This document shows positions 21,715 to 33,762 of a stretch of 64,000 bases of DNA, in pieces (the stretch's first letter is position 1; the number at the start of each line of letters is the position of its first letter). The notes under the pieces are model-generated. The model searched no databases. It worked only from the letters and a program-made list of their open reading frames with translations, and was not told where the DNA came from. The DNA comes from Hyphodiscus hymeniophilus (Eukaryota; Ascomycota; Leotiomycetes; Helotiales; Hyphodiscaceae). Location: the NCBI GenBank assembly GCA_016508695.1, contig VNKQ01000005.1:310001-374000 (forward strand), read 5' to 3'. A program made the translations under genes and the position numbers.

Positions 21715-24700
21715 ATGCCTGGGGTCGTCATGGACAGCGGGGAAAGAAATGGGTCACATACAAACCACGATAGAGATCAACGGCCAAATGGAGTCAATAG
21801 CGAAGTCTTCGTTGCGGAGAAAGTCCAAGGGAAGGGAAAAGAGCCTCAGCAGAACATGACACCTACAAGTCCTATGGGCCCGAATGCGCTGAACGGAACC
21901 GCGTCTCGACTGCCAGCTCCAGAAGGTGCCGTGATCCCAGCCGATATGCAAGAACGGCTCAATCAACTTCCGGACGAGATCGTTCATATCACACAGGGCT
22001 TCATGCCATTGTCGACTTTACTCACTCGATTCGCGCAAAAGACACACAAGGATCTGGCAACGAAGATTGTGGAATTGGCTCAAATGCCAATCCCTGCTTC
22101 AGCTGTGAATAGAAATGCACCTCATGCCTCTACCGACGACAACTCGGCTGAGAATGTGGCCAAGAAGCATCGATTACTAGAGTTCGCTCAGAATGCACAT
22201 ACTGATTGGACAAAGGCTTTCGTCATCACGAGTTGGAGTCGGAATATCGAAGATGTGAGGAAACTGATAGATTTAAAGGTCCACTTGGATAAGGAACGGT
22301 CTCATTACTTTGACGCCATCAATGCATTGGGTGAAGTTCGAAGAGAATTGGGAGCTGCGAGGATACCTAATCCCGACCTGAAAACAGCTGTGCAGGTTCT
22401 GTCAACAGGAACAGCACCCTGGATGCCAGAGGTATGTTGCTTTTAGCGCTATACGCGATTATGCTGATTACCATAGTTTGACTATATTCTGCCACCGCCT
22501 CTAACAGCTAAGGACTTAGCCAGTACAATAGCGAACCTCAACACGCTCCTCTCAATACGGCTCAACTTGCATGAATACGACAAGATTCCCTGGCAATTCA
22601 AGGATTACAGCATCAAATCCGGGCGTGTGTGCTTTAGAGTGGCTGGAGAGTTCGATGTCGATCTTGGAATCGCAGACGAAGACCCGGAAAGCCAATTCTG
22701 GTTCATTGACTTTCGGCTCTTATTTTCGCCGTCACTTAAAGAGCTCCCAGGGCCGGCTTTCAGACATTTGGAGGACAAAATCAATATTGTCCTCAAAGAT
22801 GGTCTCTTAGGTTGCTACCAACTATTACATGAGGTTGTTTTGACCCACAAAATCAGCGAATTTAGAAGGCAGGCATTTGAGCTTTCGAGAGGGAAATGGA
22901 TCGATGCGCTGAAAGTAGAGCTTCTGAACAGATCTCTATCAATTCAATATTGGGTTGATAGATATGGCAAAGACGGACCGAAGAGTTGGATAATTCTCGG
23001 TGTTCACAGTGGACGGAGAAAAGATGGCCGTCCGGACGACAAAACGACGAGCCGACTGTCTATCAGGTGGTTTCGAAATTCTAAGGAGGTCAAGGAAACG
23101 GAAATTCCCTTCGACTCGATCACCATTTCGGCGGTATCATTGCTGAAAACCGTCATTGCGATCCATGTCAGTTCCATTCTGACCTCGATTTACGAGAACA
23201 TGCAAAAGAACCCTATATTTGCCAAGCATGAGGCCAATTTGACTCTGTCCATCTCCCCAGACGACCCAGCAGAGTCTAATTTAAAGGTTCAACTGACCAA
23301 ATCAGAGCATTTGACCGTCAGCATGGAACCGATAACCGGTAAATTTGTGTTCAGTCCTCCGTCTCAAATGATAGCTTCTATGGAAAGGTCGATCAATACT
23401 CTCACGAAAGATCCTGCCTCGGATGGCCATAGATTCATCGAGAACCTGCGAGCTTTTGTGACGATGGAAGACATCACCAGCCATGGACTGAGCGCCGGTT
23501 GGCTGCGAGACCAACCTCTCAAGATCAACAAAGAGGATCTGGAAACCAAGTTAGCAAAGAAATCCTTGCGAATGGCCTGGTTCCGGAGAGCAAGCTGGGT
23601 ACAAAATTGGTGGGCTGTACTTCAGGTCGGTACGGATGGGGAGCGATGGTTCTTGGTCGAAACGTATGTGTTCTAGAGTTGCTTCACGTTCATACACTAA
23701 CTCTTGTAGTGAAAGCATCCCATCCGAAACTAGAATATCTGTTTCATTTGAGATGAAAATCTCTGGCGTCTCGCCTACACCGACTTATGGCTTTCTCTCG
23801 AGACTCAGCACATATGCGGCCGCCCTTATTGCTCACTTCGTCAACCTTAAAACATTACATTCGCTACATGCTCGTCACACTTTGCAGGAAACGAACCCTA
23901 GTTCAAGAGTCAAAGTACCATTCATCCTTATGCGTCTATCTGAGCTTCTCCCTTCGAAAAACAGATCTTCCCGAACAAACAAGGCATGGGCGAGAGATTG
24001 TGTCAAGCTTATGTTTCAGGGCCTCGAGGTTACTGCGCCAGAGGAAGTCGTTCCGATTGCTCAACTTCCTGCGCCCCAAGGGAAATCCTCCAAAGCTAGA
24101 GGGGACGATACGGCGCTTCCAACAGTCCTTGTGGGTATACCAGGTGAATCTGCTTCCATTCCCAAACAACTTGCCGCTGGTGAACGAGCTGTGGTTGTAA
24201 CTGAGGCCCGCATGAGCGTCCCAGTTCCCCAAGCTCTCACCATCTTGAAGGAAAGAGTGGATCGGGATATCGCGTTTGATGCAAAATCTGGCGTATTTGC
24301 CTTCCGCTTGAGATCCAAAGTTGGCGAGACTGTCATCCCGGCTTTCATCGAACGTGCGATTCGAGTCGAACGACTTGTGGACTTCGTCGAAGTGCTGCAC
24401 AAGCATGAGAAGACTCTCAAGTGCGAGTATATTTCTCTGGGTAGAATCATATTCACCTATGGCTATTCAGAATCCGCAGATGCCATGGAGGCAGACGACT
24501 CAACGACCTACAAGGCTACCGTCGACTTCGGCTCAACAGAAAGCGTCATGACCTTGGAACTCGAAAAGAATAATCCACACATCAGAATCGTAGACACCCT
24601 CACTCAAGTCCTAAATGAGAACCAGGGTCTCGACGGCGTCGCAACCCTCCTTCCCTTGACACTACCTGCTCTCCGGGCACTCGATGCCGTCGAAGGTGCA

Positions 24701-25291
24701 TGGGGCTCGCTCTCCGCGAATGGCCAAGCCCTCGTATTCGTCCGAGCAGTAGAATGGTACGTTATCCGGTACAACATCTTCTCGAAGCAATCCGCACCTA
24801 GGAAAGTCATGTTCGAGCTCCGCCTCCAACAACGGCGAGGTCAACCATGGTGGTACATAAAACGCACCGATACTCGAGACCGCGATGGAGACGATATTGA
24901 CGCCGTTCTAAAACCACTGTGGAATTCGTCAGGTACAGGCTGGCAGGGCATGCGTGTCAACGCAGTTGCGCAGCCATCGGGCATGGAGGACTTAGTAGGT
25001 CAATTGGACGAGGTTATGCGGAACTTTGCCTCTGAAGTGGATGCTCCTGCGATTGATGTAGCGCCTGTTATAGCGCAGGTTAAACCGCCGCAGCGCGCAC
25101 CGGAAGCTCCTATGATGGCGACGCCGCAACGACAACAGCCAACGCCGAATCAGAGCCAGAACCAGAGCCAGGGTAGGAATACACCGCTGAGTCATGGGAA
25201 GGGAAGTCAGAATCAGGGCCGTAATACATCGCAGCAGAGTCAAGGACAACAGAGGCTTGGTGTCAACAGGGAGATCGTTGAGATCGACTGA
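21715..25291 (+). CDS. MED14: Mediator complex subunit 14
   Basis: Scaffold subunit (yeast Rgr1) that joins the tail of Mediator to head and middle, needed for activator-dependent RNA polymerase II transcription. Exons 21715-22431, 22477-23663, 23710-25291 give 1161 aa, a usual fungal length. The conserved N-terminal block is PDEIVHITQGFMPLSTLL, then RLLEFAQNAHTDWTKAFV, VRKLIDLKVHLDKER and, across intron 1, LPPPLTAKDLASTIANLNTL. The C-terminal ~70 residues are Gln/Asn/Pro-rich (NQSQNQSQGRNTPLSHG). Start: the frame opens with GTG upstream; the first ATG is at 21715 and a second is 18 bases later. Introns are 45 and 46 bp. Confidence 0.93.
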
Positions 25292-25918
25292 GAGGAGTGA
25301 AACAACACTGCCTCGGAGCCTGGAGGGAGAGAGCGCAAACACAGTAAAAACACAGCACAAAATGCACCACACGAATCTGGAACGGAACGAAAGAAGGAAT
25401 TAATGCATCATCGGTGTTTCATTGCTCATTTATTGTAGGTTCGACGCAAGGCTATTGGGTTTTCTTTGCGAGGCGTTTGGGAGGATTGAGTGGGTTGAGC
25501 TCCACGGAACTCTGGCGTTGAGGGTCATTACTTGATGCGTGGAGGCATCTTTCTTTGCGAGAGGCGCGAGCGAGGAGGAGAGAGTTGTAGAGAGCTAGAT
25601 AGTTGATGTACTGTTGAGAATACCCTTGCGCTGGTAGGGTAAAGCTGTGAAATGATTGACGGTGGCTGTTGGGGGTAGATAAACAAGCACCCCCAGCGGT
25701 CTAAAAAAATCACATCAATACCTACTCTGGTCTCGGGGGACTGTGATGGATTGTATCAGTTTATTGTTCTATTGTACACATGATATAACCAGTATCGAGA
25801 GTCTTGTCGGTGTCGACTGTCCACCACCCTGCTGATGCCGATACTTCTAGTGTCGATACTTCCAGTGTCGATAATATCTGTCGCTGTCGATCCCACAATG
25901 TCATGTACCCAGCTCCCC
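25292..25918. other. Intergenic between convergent genes, with short tandem repeat
   Basis: About 0.6 kb. It contains a 15-bp unit (GATACTTCYAGTGTC) repeated at 25839-25868 with a decayed third copy. A start-less open frame lies on the minus strand at 25440-25705. No gene supported. Confidence 0.4.
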
Positions 25919-27082
25919 TCAATCGCCGCTGGCCAAACCGGCTTTCCATTTACGTAACGCGGTGCCTACAAGAGTCGCAGCGGCCAACTCTGTTCGGTTT
26001 AAACTTCGTAGTAGTTCATTGGATGCCTCAAAGAGGTAGTCCATTGGCATCGGCGGAATGGATCTAGACGTGTCATTCATGCCCAGGTTTTTTTCAGCGT
26101 ATTGCACGTAATCCACGAGGCTGATGAACGTCTGCCAAGACATCGTGACCTGGCTTCCATAATCGAGTCGTACAGCATGCATAGCTTCCATCCACTCTGC
26201 TGCTTCTTCGTCGTCATTGATTTCTGGAAATTTCATTCTTAGGAGCGCGATATCTCGTGCCATCCTGACTGCAGGGTAATGTCGTGCTCCTGGGATGCTT
26301 GTTGGTGGTGTTGCCCGTTGAGAGTTTTGTACGTCCTCAGTATCGACGGCTCTGGGGATGCCTTCTGGTGGTGTTGCCCGTTGATATCTTTGTGAGTTCT
26401 CAGTATCGGCGGCACGACAAGCCACAATGGGTGCTCTCTCTCCCTTCTCAACTGTATTCTGGCCCTGGGTTCCTGCAGGCTTCTCGTTGTCCTCCTCTCT
26501 CAGCAGGCCCTCCATCCCATCTTGTTTCTTGCCCTCATTCTTCCTCAGCTCCGCCATCCATATCAATAGATTCGATTCAATGATGATAGGAGGTCCAAAG
26601 TCTTGGCCGAGCGCAGAATTCTCGAAGATGGGGAATTTTTGGAGAAGGATAATCTCATCTGTGACGGGGCTCGCCTCTTGGCCTGTCTCCAGCTTCCAAT
26701 GACTGAACGCGAAATACCCTAGTTCATCTGCCCATGAGTGATTGAAGCCACGAGAAAACCGCTTCTCCGCATAGTAGGTTTCGGAGCCTTTGAAGAATCT
26801 TGACTTCACAAGGACGTACTCCAATGGCATCAGAACGCCTTTGTTCGAATAGTAGTACGAGTCGAACGAGTTGACCACTTCAACAAATTCTTTGCCTGAA
26901 AGATCGATAATCTCGCCAAAGCACTCCTTCGCGACTGCCAAAGCATCTAGCCACTGCTCAGCTTGTGCATCATCCTTGATACCATGGACATCAGATCTGA
27001 GTTGAGATTTAACTCTTGCACTGCTCAGCTTCTCAATGACTGACTGTCTCGCCATAGTTGAATCTTGTTGTCTCTTGGCCAT
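25919..27082 (-). CDS. Unknown protein with internal duplication
   Basis: 387 aa in one exon from the first ATG (MAKRQQDSTMARQ). Two related segments are visible: residues ~34-95 (IKDDAQAEQWLDALAVAKEC ... VEVVNSFDSYYYSNKGVLMP) and ~288-355 (INDDEEAAEWMEAMHAVRLD ... ISLVDYVQYAEKNLGM). They share DD.-.AE.W-.A, a following hydrophobic helix, an aromatic-rich stretch and MP-.Y. Between them lies a linker of two 21-residue repeats (DTEN.QRYQRATPPEGIP, DTED.QNSQRATPPTSIP). I do not recognise the family; possibly lineage-specific. No signal peptide or membrane segment. Confidence 0.6.
   Translation of the reverse strand: MAKRQQDSTMARQSVIEKLSSARVKSQLRSDVHGIKDDAQAEQWLDALAVAKECFGEIIDLSGKEFVEVVNSFDSYYYSNKGVLMPLEYVLVKSRFFKGSETYYAEKRFSRGFNHSWADELGYFAFSHWKLETGQEASPVTDEIILLQKFPIFENSALGQDFGPPIIIESNLLIWMAELRKNEGKKQDGMEGLLREEDNEKPAGTQGQNTVEKGERAPIVACRAADTENSQRYQRATPPEGIPRAVDTEDVQNSQRATPPTSIPGARHYPAVRMARDIALLRMKFPEINDDEEAAEWMEAMHAVRLDYGSQVTMSWQTFISLVDYVQYAEKNLGMNDTSRSIPPMPMDYLFEASNELLRSLNRTELAAATLVGTALRKWKAGLASGD
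26290..26416 (-). repeat. 63-bp tandem repeat, two copies, coding
   Basis: Two adjacent ~63-bp units share the core TGGTGGTGTTGCCCGTTGA and CTCAGTATCG.CGGC. They keep the reading frame of the unknown protein and encode the two RATPP linker repeats. Confidence 0.75.
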
Positions 27083-27539
27083 TTCTGTGGTGGAATCCTC
27101 AGCTTCTGTTGTGTTTTCGAAGGGAAGGGCGATCGTCGATATGGTTGAAAGAGAAAGATAGGAGGACGATAAACTGATCACTTGCAAGTTTCGAAACCTT
27201 GCCAGTTGACTGAGTTTGAAGTCGTGAACTGGAATGGCGTAGACTCCAGATATTGCGTTGCTAATCTTGGGGATCGAAGATATGGAGACGGAGAAGAAGT
27301 GATGAAGAAGTGTGAAGTGAAATAAATCGAAGTTGCTCGACTTGAATGTATTCCTGCGTTAAGTTCGCTTCTCTCGGCTTTATCTACGAAACGGGTGCCG
27401 AGTATTTTGATGAGGCGATAAAACCCCCAAGTCTATGCACCAAGAAGCTACCAGCCCCATAAGAGGACAGTACCGGTAATGGACATCCAAGTGTTATTTG
27501 TGGCCGTTGAAACAAGCGCCAACCTTTGATGTTGGGATA
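27083..27539. other. Intergenic
   Basis: Upstream region of the unknown protein and 3' flank of the next minus-strand gene. Nothing else seen. Confidence 0.4.
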
Positions 27540-28884
27540 TCAGTCGTATCCAATGAGATTGGAAGGGTAGGAAGGGTCTAGAGTTCCATAAAAATGAGCA
27601 TCGACACTGTCCCATCCGAATTCTAGGTCAAAATAGTCGAACAGATCCACGCTGAGCATGGAGTCGAGCAAAGAAGGACCAAGGTCTGCTGTCTGATGCG
27701 AGAAGTCCTGAGCTTGATTCACCGTTGTGGAGTCATGATTTGCTACAACTTGCCTGCACAATTAGTGTCTTGATACTTTCGCTGAGATTGGAAGTAACAT
27801 ACTGTCGTCTGCATTTGGTTCACATGGGATGCTGATATTGGTGCTCCCATCGTAGTCTTCCTCTGGCTGCAGCCTCCGCTGCTTGGACACCGCTATAACC
27901 GAATATACTCCGTCCATTTCATTAAGAGTCGACTTGCCAATTTCTGCCATCTTAGACGCGGATTCAAAACTCGGTCCGAGTTCGAAAAGTCTATCGCAAT
28001 TGCTTTGGAACTGGACGCGTGCACGGGACCGACTCATTGGCATTTTATTATACCTCAACTCGCGATACGCAACACTCAACGACAAAGAGAACGCATACGG
28101 TACAAAGGGGAAAAGGATCAATTGATCATATACTTCTCGGTTTGCTGTGGAGCTGACATGGATACTATCAAGGCTCTGCCGAAGAAATGATTCCGAGGAT
28201 CTTTGGGGACTATCCCAAGCCTTCGAGCGATAGGACATTATGGCAACAGCGTGATAGAACATTCTCGGGTAGCTTCTAGAAATCATTAGCTACATGGAAG
28301 ATGTAGGTCAAAGAAAGTTCCTTCAAAGGTGTTTTCTGCTCTGAAGACTAACATACCTAGGGCAGAGATTGTTATGTGAGAGCTGGTAGACCTCGACGCT
28401 AGCTCTTCAAAAGATGGGAACTCGAAACCGAGCGTTAGGATTTCTGGATTGTATGAGGGCATATATAATCCAGTGACTTTGTTCACCAGTAAGCCTACCT
28501 CTAATAGCACTCGGAATGCCGGCTGCTGTGACTCGAGGCATCGCTTCAAGTCTATCCCAACGTCTCGGTCGTGGATCGTGACCGGCCTTCCATGAAACGC
28601 AGTTTCAACCAAGGCATTGGGGCTCTGAGAAACCCTACTCCTCTCTGAAGCAGAATGCCGATACTCCATGATACCACCATCAGGTTTCCTCCTAAAAAAA
28701 GATAGCAAAATTCGGTTCGGAGGCTCTAAGGCTGGTCTCTTGCTCCGCATCATCTATTTCCTTTCAATCAATCATGTTTGCACCGCTTCCTTCTTTCTTT
28801 TCTTTCCCGACATGCTTCACACGCCCGTGATGCTTTGGTTCCCCCCCTCTTTCCGGTGGGACTGTACTGTCGGTTCCATTCCAT
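27540..28884 (-). CDS. Fungal regulator-like gene with incomplete Zn2Cys6 cluster
   Basis: The ATG at 28884 opens a basic N terminus ending SRACEACRERKERRKR, the first half of a binuclear zinc cluster, then a GT donor at 28783 and a strong acceptor (seven T, then AG) at 28692. The next exon gives ...DVGIDLKRCLESQQPAF, FRVLLEVGLLVNKVTGLY and FPSFEELASR; later exons give FYHAVAIMSYRSKAWDSPQR and a helical region ending in a short acidic exon (LLDSMLSVDLFDYFDLEFGW). This looks like the C-terminal part of a pathway-type Zn2Cys6 activator. Only CxxC of the six cysteines is found. Later splice sites are uncertain: one workable choice is introns 28276-28352 and about 27740-27800. It may be decaying or a dominant-negative form. 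Confidence 0.5.
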
Positions 28885-29889
28885 GATTCACAAATTTGAA
28901 TGAAACATTAGTCTAGCTATCAATGGAAGGAATCAGTCAAGCAGTCTACTTGATTGGGAGTCGAGTCCGACTCGGGTTCCGTCGTTCCGTCCAGAGAGGT
29001 AGAGGTCGGTCTTCTTACTGTACTGACCTTGTCTTGTCACGATGGTGGACACTGCTCTCCATGAAGGAAACCCATGAAGGGGAGGAACAATGTCACCACA
29101 TGGACATGGGAGAGACAGCAAACAAGAATTTGATGGGATGGAGTGGAACATCTGGGAGAGATGAGGTTTTGTGGTCGTCTTGCTCAGACTTGTATTGAGT
29201 AGTGTTCATGTGGTCTGGTATATAATGCGGGTTAATGAAGTGAGTTGTGGGGGTGGCTGATCGGTACAGTAAAGGATAGAGCGACGCCCGTGCGTCTTTA
29301 TTCCCACAAGCGGCACTTTCAACCTACAGACGTACCTGGATTCACACGATGGCTCTGAACTTCTTGTGTGTGATTGAGTAAATTCAGTGTCTCACCACTT
29401 CCTGCTCGAGATGCAGCAGTGTACTTTAGTCTTTGCAAACACAGCACACCACACACCTCAATGCATTATATTCATATTCATATTCATATTCACGATTCAA
29501 GTAATCAACAACGGATCGCACTGCTTACACACAGGTCCATCCAAGTGCATACAAGTAGATAGAAGTAACGAGTACTTATGTATGCCCGCCTGTCTGTTTG
29601 GGCGCATGATGTACAAAAAACGAGTCGCCAGGCCTTCAGCCAGAATCTGGTGTGGTTTGGTTTGGTGTTCCGGAACGCCGAGTATGAGATATGAGAACAT
29701 GACATGAGAGACATGGGATAGATGGCCCCTTCCCTTGTGTTCGTGAATCGAGCTCGTTCCACATACCGTTGGTTTTCTTTTTTTTTCGTAGATGCCTGCC
29801 TGCGTGCTTTCAAAATGCCGTTCCGTGCCATGCCAGAAATATATAAAACACATCATATCACCCGCCCGCCTTCGACCTGAGAGGTCCAG
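28885..29889. other. Intergenic with short microsatellite
   Basis: 1.0 kb between the regulator upstream region and the 3' end of the deubiquitinase. (ATTCAT)n at about 29467-29494. No gene supported. Confidence 0.45.
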
Positions 29890-32400
29890 CTAAGAGGACA
29901 TCAGGTTACTCTTCTTCCTTCCCAGACCACTGAAGCTGAAGCGATCTTTCGTGGGCTTTGTGTTCTTCTCCGGGGTTTGGGGGCCAGGCTCGCCCTCAAC
30001 TGCCGTGTGAGAATCATCAGCCCTATCACCATTCTTGCCCAGAAAGCCAAAGCTCTTCCGACTCATACTCTTGGAGCCCTTATGGCTCCTCGAGAGACTG
30101 CCCAATCCGAATCCCTTCTCCTTCTCAGGGTGGCCGTTCTCCCTATCCTTCTCAACAGTCAAAGCGCCAGCGGCAGCTTGTCGTCTCCGCTTCTCTTCCT
30201 CCTCGGCAGCAGACTGCTTGCTGGCTGCCAACACTTTCTTGACCTCATCCGACTGCGACTTCGCTAACTCTCTTCGTGAGTTCTCGAGATCTTTCCGGCG
30301 TTTCTCGTCGGCTTTTGCCCTCTCTTTCTCCGCGGCTTTGTCTGCGGCCTTCTTAGCCTTTTCAGCATCTTTGGCTTCTTGCTTCTCACGGGCTTTTTCA
30401 TCTTTCGTCTTCTGTTTCGGTACGGCAATGGCAGGGACGATGTTGGATGCTACTGGTTGCACGGGAGCGTGAGGATGAGGAACGGTGGGAGAGTTGGGAA
30501 GAGGTTGAGTAACAACTCCAGTGAGAGACTCGAATTCCTGGTGTTCTTCGATGGGGGAGTTGGGCGCGGAGACCTGCTTCGATATTGAGGAAGGATGGGT
30601 CCCGTTCGGCTGGGGATGTCCTTTGGAGATGTCGGCTTCTTGTGATGCGAGAGCAACTTCAGCTGCACCTTCTGCTTCTTGTTCTTTGCGCATCGCTTCG
30701 ACGGTAGTTTCCTGGTAGAAGAGAACATAGGCGCATGCTTGTCCAGGCTTGTCGCCGAAGAAGCTTCGAACGTAGTGTTTGTCCACTGGCTCGACCATCT
30801 CGTCGTCGAATAGTAGCCAGCCTCGGTCTTGCGTCTTGATCACTGATACATAGTGGCCATGATATGCGTTGCCGCCGATATGAACAACTACAGCGTACAA
30901 CTCATATAGACGATCAGGATCCTCGGCATCATCTGTAGTATTAAACATTCGGAGATGATAAGGATAGACAACTCGGTGGAAGAGCTTCTGTAGACGCGTC
31001 ATATCTTCAGTGTATTTGAATCTCTTAAGGTGCAGCGCGAGAACCTTCGGTAACCGTTTGATTTTCATGCGCTTTTCTGCCTCTTGGAGACCACCGCAAT
31101 TGTCGCAATGAAATTTGTTCCTCTCGCAAAGCATTTCCTCGGCCGAGAACTTCCGCAGGCAAGAAGTTACGGAAGAGTGTTCTTCCAGATCAATAGATAG
31201 ATCAAGGAAAGTCTCGTCTCTCTGTGATGCCGTCTCACATGTCAGGCATTTGGTCTCGGAGGTCAAGACTCCTTCAAAAATCTCGTGAACCCATCCCGTC
31301 CCAGGTGATCGCGCGCCAGAACTTATGCCCATGGCAGTGGCCGCCGAGGTTACGGCGTTCATCATAGATTGAGCGAGAAGATTATCATTCCGTGGTGGTT
31401 CAAGTTCCTTCATCCGCTGGGCATTTGCCTCGACGTTGGTGATTACTGCATTGAGAACCAAACCGTAAAATTCATGTGCATCTTGGTGCATGGATGTTCG
31501 GAACATCTCGTTGTCGCGTTTGAATATCTCCAAGAACCTCTGGGGACTCAGAACGCCGGCTCTCGCAGGATTCGCAATGAGAGCCATGAATATGTCCTTC
31601 AAAGCCGTGAAAGTCGACTCCTCCATACCATACGAGCTCGCATTCTCATATGTCAATTCTAGGATTGGCCCAGCAAGCATAGCATGCTTCTTCTTATATT
31701 CTGGTGAATCTGGTTTGTCTTCTGGCCTCTGCCCTGGCGATGTGGGTACAGGTTGACCAGCGTTTATTGCAGCCCTCCGCTTCATCGCTTCAGCCGCAGT
31801 TATGCCCTTCGCTTTTGCAGCCGGTGATGCTGCTGCTGCGTTCTGCACCGGCGCCCTTATAGGTACAACGATCTTCGGTTGTCCATTTGGAGTATCATAA
31901 GGAGAATGAGGGGGGTATTTGACGACATTTTCTCGAAAAGGCACCGAGTAGTATAATGCTTGAACTATCGAATTGCAGTAGCTATAGACAATTAGTGCTG
32001 CGCAGGGTTCCTTCTGCGAATCACGAACCATGTGTTTCCGAACTATCGATAGTCAGTAGAGGTCATGCAGAGAGTCCTGCGATGAACGTACATTTTCCAG
32101 GCCGAAAAACTTATCGCTCCCATCCCCCGGATCGGCCCCATCTCTTTCTGCAACATCTTCTGCAGCGGAGTGATCTCTGGTTCTGGTTCCGCATCTTTCT
32201 TGCCCGATTTGGGGGAGGAAACGCCAGGACTTGCCGCTCCCTAATGAATTGCGCAAGATCAGTGAAGGTCCAGAAGCAACGAGCGACCCCATATCATTCT
32301 TCGGCTCGCATCGACCCATGCAAAGCTGGCAGAGGCCTTAGTGACAATGGAATTTTGAACTAACCGATGATCCTCCCTTGAACTTGTTGAGAAAAGACAT
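29890..32400 (-). CDS. creB: Ubiquitin C-terminal hydrolase, CreB/Ubp9/Ubp13 type
   Basis: USP-family cysteine protease; Aspergillus CreB acts in carbon catabolite repression. Exons: 32400-32365 (MSFLNKFKGG), 32240-32092, 32042-32029 (14 nt), 31981-29890. The Cys box is FGNTCYCNSIVQALYYS, with the catalytic TGC codon split by an intron (TG|C). Two CxxC pairs (CLTCETAS; CDNCGG) and the His box NAYHGHYVSVIK with WLLFDDE are present. The C-terminal ~200 residues hold a charged coiled coil (Lys/Glu/Arg/Ala) and Ser-rich tail. Exon 2 changes frame at a run of five G: upstream it reads ITPLQKMLQKEMGPIR and downstream DGSDKFFGLEN, both family-like. With one more G all phases fit (763 aa). An acceptor 11 nt downstream (exon 2 from 32229) also restores frame without an extra base. 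Confidence 0.9.
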
Positions 32401-33004
32401 GCTGAACAACCGTCCGACCTCCTCGGCGACTCCGGTGGTGCTCTCTCACCCACTCTGCGTCGCAACGACGGCGACGCAATTACCGCGGGTTGTAGCTCAA
32501 TTCTCTGACATGCGCAAGAGTTGGTCTTTAGTATTCTGTGCTCATCTGACGATCTGATTTCGAGCGAGAGGTATGCGAGTGGAAGCTGGGTTCGTCTCAC
32601 AGGGGAAAGAAGTGTCGAGGCAGAGGTGCGGCGTAGCGCGGGGTGGCCTTGCAGTGGCAAGTCTCGAGTGGTTTGTCAGAGGTCGGAGTGAGAAGAGGTG
32701 GATTGGCGACAGAGAATGTGAAACGGGGGGGTCGAACAATTAGAGGAATATGGTGGTGGCAGATTGTGTAGGGAAGAAGAGGAGAGGAGAAAGAGGAGAG
32801 ATGGCGGGTGGAGTGGAGTGGAGAGAGGAGTGGAGGATTATGGGATGCGGGCGTTGTCTACAGTACTGTATTCTGTGGTTCGAGTCCTTGAACGATGCTT
32901 GGTCGGCCTTATCCGAGTTGGGCAGTCGGGGGGCCGCAATGGTATGGGTCGGGAAGCCAATAGATTTCTGGAAGAGGGGACGGGGGGAGGAGAAGTGTAG
33001 GTGA

Positions 33005-33062
33005 GGTAAGGTAAGGAGAAGAGGAGGAGGAGAAGGAGAAAGAGAAGGAGAAAGAGAAGGAA
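33005..33062. repeat. GA-rich tract
   Basis: Repeats of GGAGAA/AGAGAAGG with few pyrimidines, upstream of creB. Confidence 0.7.
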
Positions 33063-33593
33063 AATAATCCCAAGCGATGTGAAATGGCCTCACAGTCTTC
33101 CAGGCGTTTGTGGTGTCATGCAAAGCTTCTAGAAACTCCAAACTCCCAATAATGCAGAGAGCACAGAGGTGGAGAGCCGCCTTAGACCGAACCGTGGGTA
33201 GCGCTCATGTATGGAGGTAGTAAGTAGTGTAGAAGGGCTAGAGAGTAGAGGGCCACGAGTACATATGCTAGGGTCGGGGCACAGCAGACTGGCTACATCC
33301 AGCCTTTATTTGATTCTTAGATAGAGAGAGTTAAGAAATGAACTGGCTGGAGTGGGATATAGATGAATAGATATGTGCACACCACCATTGGACGACCAAC
33401 ACGGCCCATTCCATTCCATGTCATGCCATGCACAGCACACAGTGTGCTGACCCATGGACCACGATTCCAGGAGTGTGGGGTCGGGAAGGAAAGAGGGGAG
33501 TGGAGAGGAGGGAAGGGGACTACACTGCCACTTGCCACTGCTGCACCTTTGACATTGGTAGGCGATGGGGGACATGCAGCATTGAAGCATTGA

Positions 33594-33762
33594 CTATCCT
33601 ATCCTATCCTATCCCATCCCATCGTATCCCATCTGTCCTCACACATCCAACGTTGTCTCTGCATCCCCTATGACGGAGGAGATGCATACTGTACGTACCA
33701 AGGGGTAGACGAACCACACGGCTTCCCTCCCCTCCCCTCCCCTCCCTTCCCTTCCCTTCTCC
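33594..33762. repeat. Pentanucleotide and polypyrimidine tracts
   Basis: CTATC/CCATC pentamers at 33594-33630 and CCTCC/CCTTC repeats at about 33721-33762. Confidence 0.6.

Noticed and set aside
25440..25705. Minus-strand open frame of ~85 codons (…QQYINYLALYNSLLLARASR…)
   Set aside because: No ATG and no clear upstream exon; could be a last exon but nothing supports it.
32740..33141. 133-codon minus-strand frame
   Set aside because: Composition driven by GA/CT-rich repeats; Pro/Ser/Leu low complexity.
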